Shown here: positions 5,868 to 8,418 of the stretch, piece by piece
How the letters are laid out: every line of letters starts with the position of its first letter
How positions within the stretch are numbered: position 1 is the first letter of the stretch
NCBI GenBank assembly: GCA_016928375.1
Contig: JAFGKX010000013.1
Coordinates: forward strand, 1 to 8,418
Length of the DNA stretch: 8,418 bases
Direction of reading: 5' to 3'
Origin: Candidatus Omnitrophota bacterium
GTDB taxonomy: Bacteria > Omnitrophota > Gorgyraeia > JABMRG01 > JAFGKX01
Notes under the pieces: generated by a model
Databases searched by the model: none
Seen by the model: only the letters and a program-made list of their open reading frames with translations
What the model was told of the DNA's origin: nothing
Translations under genes and position numbers: made by a program

Positions 5868-7193
5868 TTATGTGCTCTCCTTTAATTTCAATCTTATCGG
5901 CACCCCGGATAAATCAAAATGCTGCCTTATGCTATTCTCTATATAATGCAGGTAATCCTGCCTTAAAAGTTCCGGGTAATTACAAAAAAGCATAAATTCC
6001 TGCGGCGAGACCCTTGTCTGTAATCCGTAATAAACATGCACTTTTTTCCTATGCACAAGCGGGTGCGCCTTGACCCGTTGGATTTCTTCCAGCACTTTAT
6101 TAAGCTGGGACGTCTTTATTGTTTTATGGGATCTTTCATGCAATTCAGGCACCATATCCAGGGCCTGGGTTATATTGCGCTTTGTCAGACAGCTTATAAA
6201 AATCACGCATACCCAACCAAGCATCTTGAGCCGCTCTTTAAGGGCCTCCATATAATCATACTGCTGAACATGCGTTATAAGATCCCATTTATTGACTAAA
6301 ACCGCAAACGGTTTGAAGTTTTTGGCGACGTATTCTATTATCTTTATATCATCCACACACAGGCCCTGCTGGGCATCGAGCATAATCAGCACTATCTGCG
6401 CGTTCCTTATGGTTTCTTTTGAGCGGGCTATGCTGAATACATCTATTGTTTTTCTTAGCTTCTTTTTATGTTTCATGCCCGCGGTATCAACCAGTATAAA
6501 TATGTTATCCTTATATTCGAAATATATATCTACCGCATCCGTCGTGGTGCCGGGCGTTTTATCGACTATTACCGCCTGTTGGTTAAGCACCGCGTTTATG
6601 AAAGAAGATTTGCCTACATTCTGCCTTCCGACTATCGCAACGGTTATTTTCTGTTTAGGCGGCTGCTTCGATTTTGGAATTTCGGGCAGAATTTTCACCA
6701 CATCTTTAAGCAGGCCTTCTATTCCGTAACCGCTTAAAGCCGATATGGGATAGGGCTTGCCTATACCGAGTTTATAAAAATCGTAGGTTTCGCTCTCTAT
6801 CTGCTTGTTGTCAGTTTTGTTTACAACCAAAAATACTTTTTTTGACGATTTGCGCAATAAGCTGACTACATTATAATCCGAAGACGTTATTCCTCTTTTT
6901 GCGTCGCAGACAAAAAATATGATATCAGCCTCATCAAGCGTAAGCCTTACCTGCTGATATACAAATTGTTCTATTACCTCTTTTGTTCCTGACTTTAATC
7001 CGCCCGTATCTATAAGCATAATTTTTTTATTGCCTATTATCAGCTCGGCGTTTACCCTGTTGCGCGTAACGCCGGGAGTAGATTCAACGATAGATTTTCG
7101 TTTGCGTATAAGGCGGTTAAAAAGAGAGGACTTACCGACATTTTGAGAACCTACAATAACTATGGTGGGTAAAAAATTTTCTTTAGGAGACAT
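5868..7193 (-). CDS. der: Ribosome-associated GTPase Der (EngA)
   Basis: Essential double-GTPase that assists assembly of the 50S ribosomal subunit. Its 441 residues match the family. The first G domain has GSQNVGKS (15-22, P-loop), TPGVTR (39-44), DTGG (62-65), NKTD (125-128) and SAL (151-153). The second has GRQNVGKS (189-196), TPGTT (213-217), DTAG (236-239) and NKWD (301-304). Its G5 position reads SCLTKRN (334-340) rather than the usual SALTG-type sequence, a modest departure that should keep nucleotide binding. Residues from about 355 form the KH-like domain, ending in the family pattern NYPELL, YIEN and GVPIRL. The ATG overlaps the end of pgsA by 11 bases, so translation is probably coupled; no strong separate ribosome binding site is seen. 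The annotation is secure. Confidence 0.98.
   Translation of the reverse strand: MSPKENFLPTIVIVGSQNVGKSSLFNRLIRKRKSIVESTPGVTRNRVNAELIIGNKKIMLIDTGGLKSGTKEVIEQFVYQQVRLTLDEADIIFFVCDAKRGITSSDYNVVSLLRKSSKKVFLVVNKTDNKQIESETYDFYKLGIGKPYPISALSGYGIEGLLKDVVKILPEIPKSKQPPKQKITVAIVGRQNVGKSSFINAVLNQQAVIVDKTPGTTTDAVDIYFEYKDNIFILVDTAGMKHKKKLRKTIDVFSIARSKETIRNAQIVLIMLDAQQGLCVDDIKIIEYVAKNFKPFAVLVNKWDLITHVQQYDYMEALKERLKMLGWVCVIFISCLTKRNITQALDMVPELHERSHKTIKTSQLNKVLEEIQRVKAHPLVHRKKVHVYYGLQTRVSPQEFMLFCNYPELLRQDYLHYIENSIRQHFDLSGVPIRLKLKEST
5877..5883 (-). promoter_or_regulatory. plsY ribosome binding site inside the end of der
   Basis: AAAGGAG on the minus strand overlaps the Lys-Glu codons at the end of der and lies 10 bases before the plsY ATG. 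It supports the plsY start and indicates polycistronic translation. Confidence 0.75.
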
Positions 7194-7731
7194 TTTGAAG
7201 CCTATTGGCCCTTATAAGATAAGCGAGCCCTGAGAGTACGGTAAATATAACCGTAGTTATCCATATTATATATGAATATTTATACCCAAGAAGGACAACG
7301 ATTACGGTAAACATCTGCAGGGCGGTCGTAATCTTGCCCAGTATGTTGGGCCTGATTTCTATTTTACCCATGAGCATATGCAGCATCATGGTGCCCAATA
7401 CAATTAAAACATCTCTGCTTATTACAACAACAGTGACCCAGGGCGGAAGCCTCGACGATGCAGGCAGCGTATTTGTCAGGGTAAGCGATATATACGCGGA
7501 TACCAACAAAAGCTTGTCCGCTATCGGGTCAAGCGCTGTGCCTAATTTCGTTTTCTGGTAATATTTACGCGCCACATATCCGTCTACGGCATCCGTCATC
7601 ACAGATACTGCGAATATAACCAACGCTATATACCTTAAAAAATCTGCTTCAGGGCTGTAATAGATAAAGCAGGTCACAAAAAATGGCACCAACAATATCC
7701 TTGCCATTGTAATCTTGTTCGCCAAAGTCAT
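7183..7731 (-). CDS. pgsA: CDP-diacylglycerol-glycerol-3-phosphate 3-phosphatidyltransferase
   Basis: Membrane enzyme of the CDP-alcohol phosphatidyltransferase family. It joins CDP-diacylglycerol and glycerol-3-phosphate to give phosphatidylglycerolphosphate, precursor of phosphatidylglycerol and cardiolipin. From the ATG at 7731 it is 182 residues long. The full catalytic signature is present: Asp47, Asp50-Gly51, Ala54-Arg55, Gly64, Asp68 and Asp72 (D-x2-DG-x2-AR-x8-G-x3-D-x3-D). The N terminus, MTLANKITMARILLVPFFV, aligns in style with typical PgsA starts. Several hydrophobic helices follow through residue 170. An upstream in-frame TTG at 7740 would add three residues, but its spacing to the ribosome binding site is too short. 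The ATG lies 1 base after the lepB stop. Related family members such as phosphatidylserine or cardiolipin synthases are possible, but length and N terminus favour PgsA. Confidence 0.93.
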   Translation of the reverse strand: MTLANKITMARILLVPFFVTCFIYYSPEADFLRYIALVIFAVSVMTDAVDGYVARKYYQKTKLGTALDPIADKLLLVSAYISLTLTNTLPASSRLPPWVTVVVISRDVLIVLGTMMLHMLMGKIEIRPNILGKITTALQMFTVIVVLLGYKYSYIIWITTVIFTVLSGLAYLIRANRLQNVS

Positions 7732-7732
7732 G

Positions 7733-8290
7733 CTATTCAATTTTCCTTACTCTTGTTAACGGCCAATAAATGACCATTGCCTTGCCTAAAATATCATTGC
7801 GTTTTACAAAACCCCAATAGCGCGAGTCCCTGGAACTTGCGCTGTTATCTCCCAGCACAAAATAACTGTCTTCCGGCACACTAAGGACGTTTCCCGGCGT
7901 GCAATATATCATGTTTGGATCGCTGTTGTAATACCTGATTCTTCTCACCTGCTCCGGCTCTTGAACCAACTTGTTGTTTATCCAGATGCTTCCGTCTCTT
8001 ATTTCGACCTTCTCTCCCGGTTTCGCTATCAGGCGTTTTATAAAATCTTTTTTTCTGTTCTCAGGATACCTGAATACGATTACATCGCCGCAGTTTGGTT
8101 CTTTAAACTTGTATATGAACTTGTTTACAAATATCCTGTCTCCTTCTATCAGTGTAGGGCGCATAGAACCCGTCGGAATTTTAAATGCCTGCACCACAAA
8201 AGTCCTTATTATCATAGCCAGAACGAATGCTATTACAATTGCCTCGGCCCATTCGCGCATGTTCTGTTTAATCTTCGGATTTAATTTCAT
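7733..8290 (-). CDS. lepB: Signal peptidase I
   Basis: Membrane-bound serine protease that removes signal peptides from exported proteins at the outer face of the cytoplasmic membrane. Its 185 residues fit the compact, single-anchor form. A short cytoplasmic N terminus is followed by one membrane helix at about 16-35. The catalytic serine box is PTGSMRPTL with Ser42. The general-base lysine lies in FIKRLIAKPGE as Lys85. The conserved GDNSASSRDSRYWGFV block (147-162) completes the S26 fold. It follows lepA by 20 bases, the same order as in many bacteria. Two proteins in this window (87-479 and 3831-5246) carry signal peptides that it could process. Confidence 0.97.
   Translation of the reverse strand: MKLNPKIKQNMREWAEAIVIAFVLAMIIRTFVVQAFKIPTGSMRPTLIEGDRIFVNKFIYKFKEPNCGDVIVFRYPENRKKDFIKRLIAKPGEKVEIRDGSIWINNKLVQEPEQVRRIRYYNSDPNMIYCTPGNVLSVPEDSYFVLGDNSASSRDSRYWGFVKRNDILGKAMVIYWPLTRVRKIE
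7744..7748 (-). promoter_or_regulatory. Ribosome binding site that favours the pgsA ATG
   Basis: AAGGA on the minus strand, inside the end of lepB, lies 12 bases before the ATG at 7731 but only 3 bases before the TTG at 7740. The ATG spacing is slightly long but usable, the TTG spacing is not. Confidence 0.55.
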
Positions 8291-8300
8291 AAGAGCAAAA

Positions 8301-8308
8301 CCTCCTTT
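8301..8308 (-). promoter_or_regulatory. Ribosome binding site of lepB
   Basis: AAAGGAGG on the minus strand lies 10 bases before the lepB ATG and 2 bases after the lepA stop codon. It is the strongest ribosome binding site in the operon. Confidence 0.85.
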
Positions 8309-8310
8309 TG

Positions 8311-8418
8311 CTACATCTCTATTTTCAATGCGGCCAAGAATGCCTCCTGAGGTATTTCTACCGTGCCGAATTGCTTCATTCTTTTTTTGCCTTCTTTTTG
8401 TTTTTCCCAGAGTTTTCT
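8311..8418 (-). CDS. lepA: Elongation factor 4 (LepA), C-terminal end only
   Basis: An open frame enters from the right edge and ends with TAG at 8311-8313, giving 35 visible residues. They include KQKEGKKRMKQFG and VEIPQEAFLAALKI, which match the highly conserved C-terminal tail of LepA, the ribosome-binding GTPase that acts on stalled or mis-translocated ribosomes. In the family this basic tail (KKRMK) contacts ribosomal and tRNA elements. The GTPase domains lie outside the window. Its position directly before lepB matches the common lepA-lepB order. Confidence 0.93.
   Translation of the reverse strand, partial: RKLWEKQKEGKKRMKQFGTVEIPQEAFLAALKIEM

Noticed and set aside
6292..6729. Plus-strand open frame of 145 codons
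   Set aside because: Antisense to the second GTPase domain of der, which is clearly the real gene.
7961..8284. Plus-strand open frame of 107 codons
   Set aside because: Antisense to lepB, whose catalytic Ser and Lys boxes are intact; no independent support.

Overview
The window is a gene-dense piece of a bacterial chromosome in which every supported gene lies on the minus strand. Reading along transcription (right to left) the order is: 3' end of lepA, lepB, pgsA, der, plsY, a secreted protein of unknown family, an ECF-type sigma factor, a membrane anti-sigma/FecR-like protein, then gpsA and a small Met/His-rich secreted protein. The base composition is moderately AT-rich. No tRNA, rRNA, CRISPR array, transposase or phage gene was seen.

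From position 8418 down to about 1748 the eight genes look like one operon: gaps run from an 11-base overlap to 20 bases. A strong hairpin with a T-run at 1633-1664 closes it. Immediately beyond it, a promoter with an extended -10 drives gpsA and appears to give an almost leaderless mRNA. A structured inverted-repeat element at 513-592 fills the space between gpsA and the small secreted gene at 87-479. A second hairpin at 1-50 lies after that gene.

The housekeeping genes cover protein secretion (LepB), ribosome assembly and translation (Der, LepA) and phospholipid synthesis: GpsA makes glycerol-3-phosphate, PlsY acylates it, and PgsA uses it to make phosphatidylglycerolphosphate. The unusual part is the tail of the operon (1748-5246). 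There an unrecognised exported 471-residue protein with a repeated acidic-RPV motif sits directly upstream of a sigma factor and its presumed antagonist, which joins a cytoplasmic zinc-finger anti-sigma domain, one membrane helix, a FecR-like domain and TPR repeats. This looks like an envelope-sensing regulatory module transcribed with lipid and secretion genes; that role is inference.

The taxon cannot be fixed from the sequence. Signal peptides, FecR-like signalling and GC-rich palindromic intergenic repeats in an otherwise AT-rich genome would suit an uncultured diderm lineage (Omnitrophota-like is a guess from memory of similar gene styles, not a demonstrated match).
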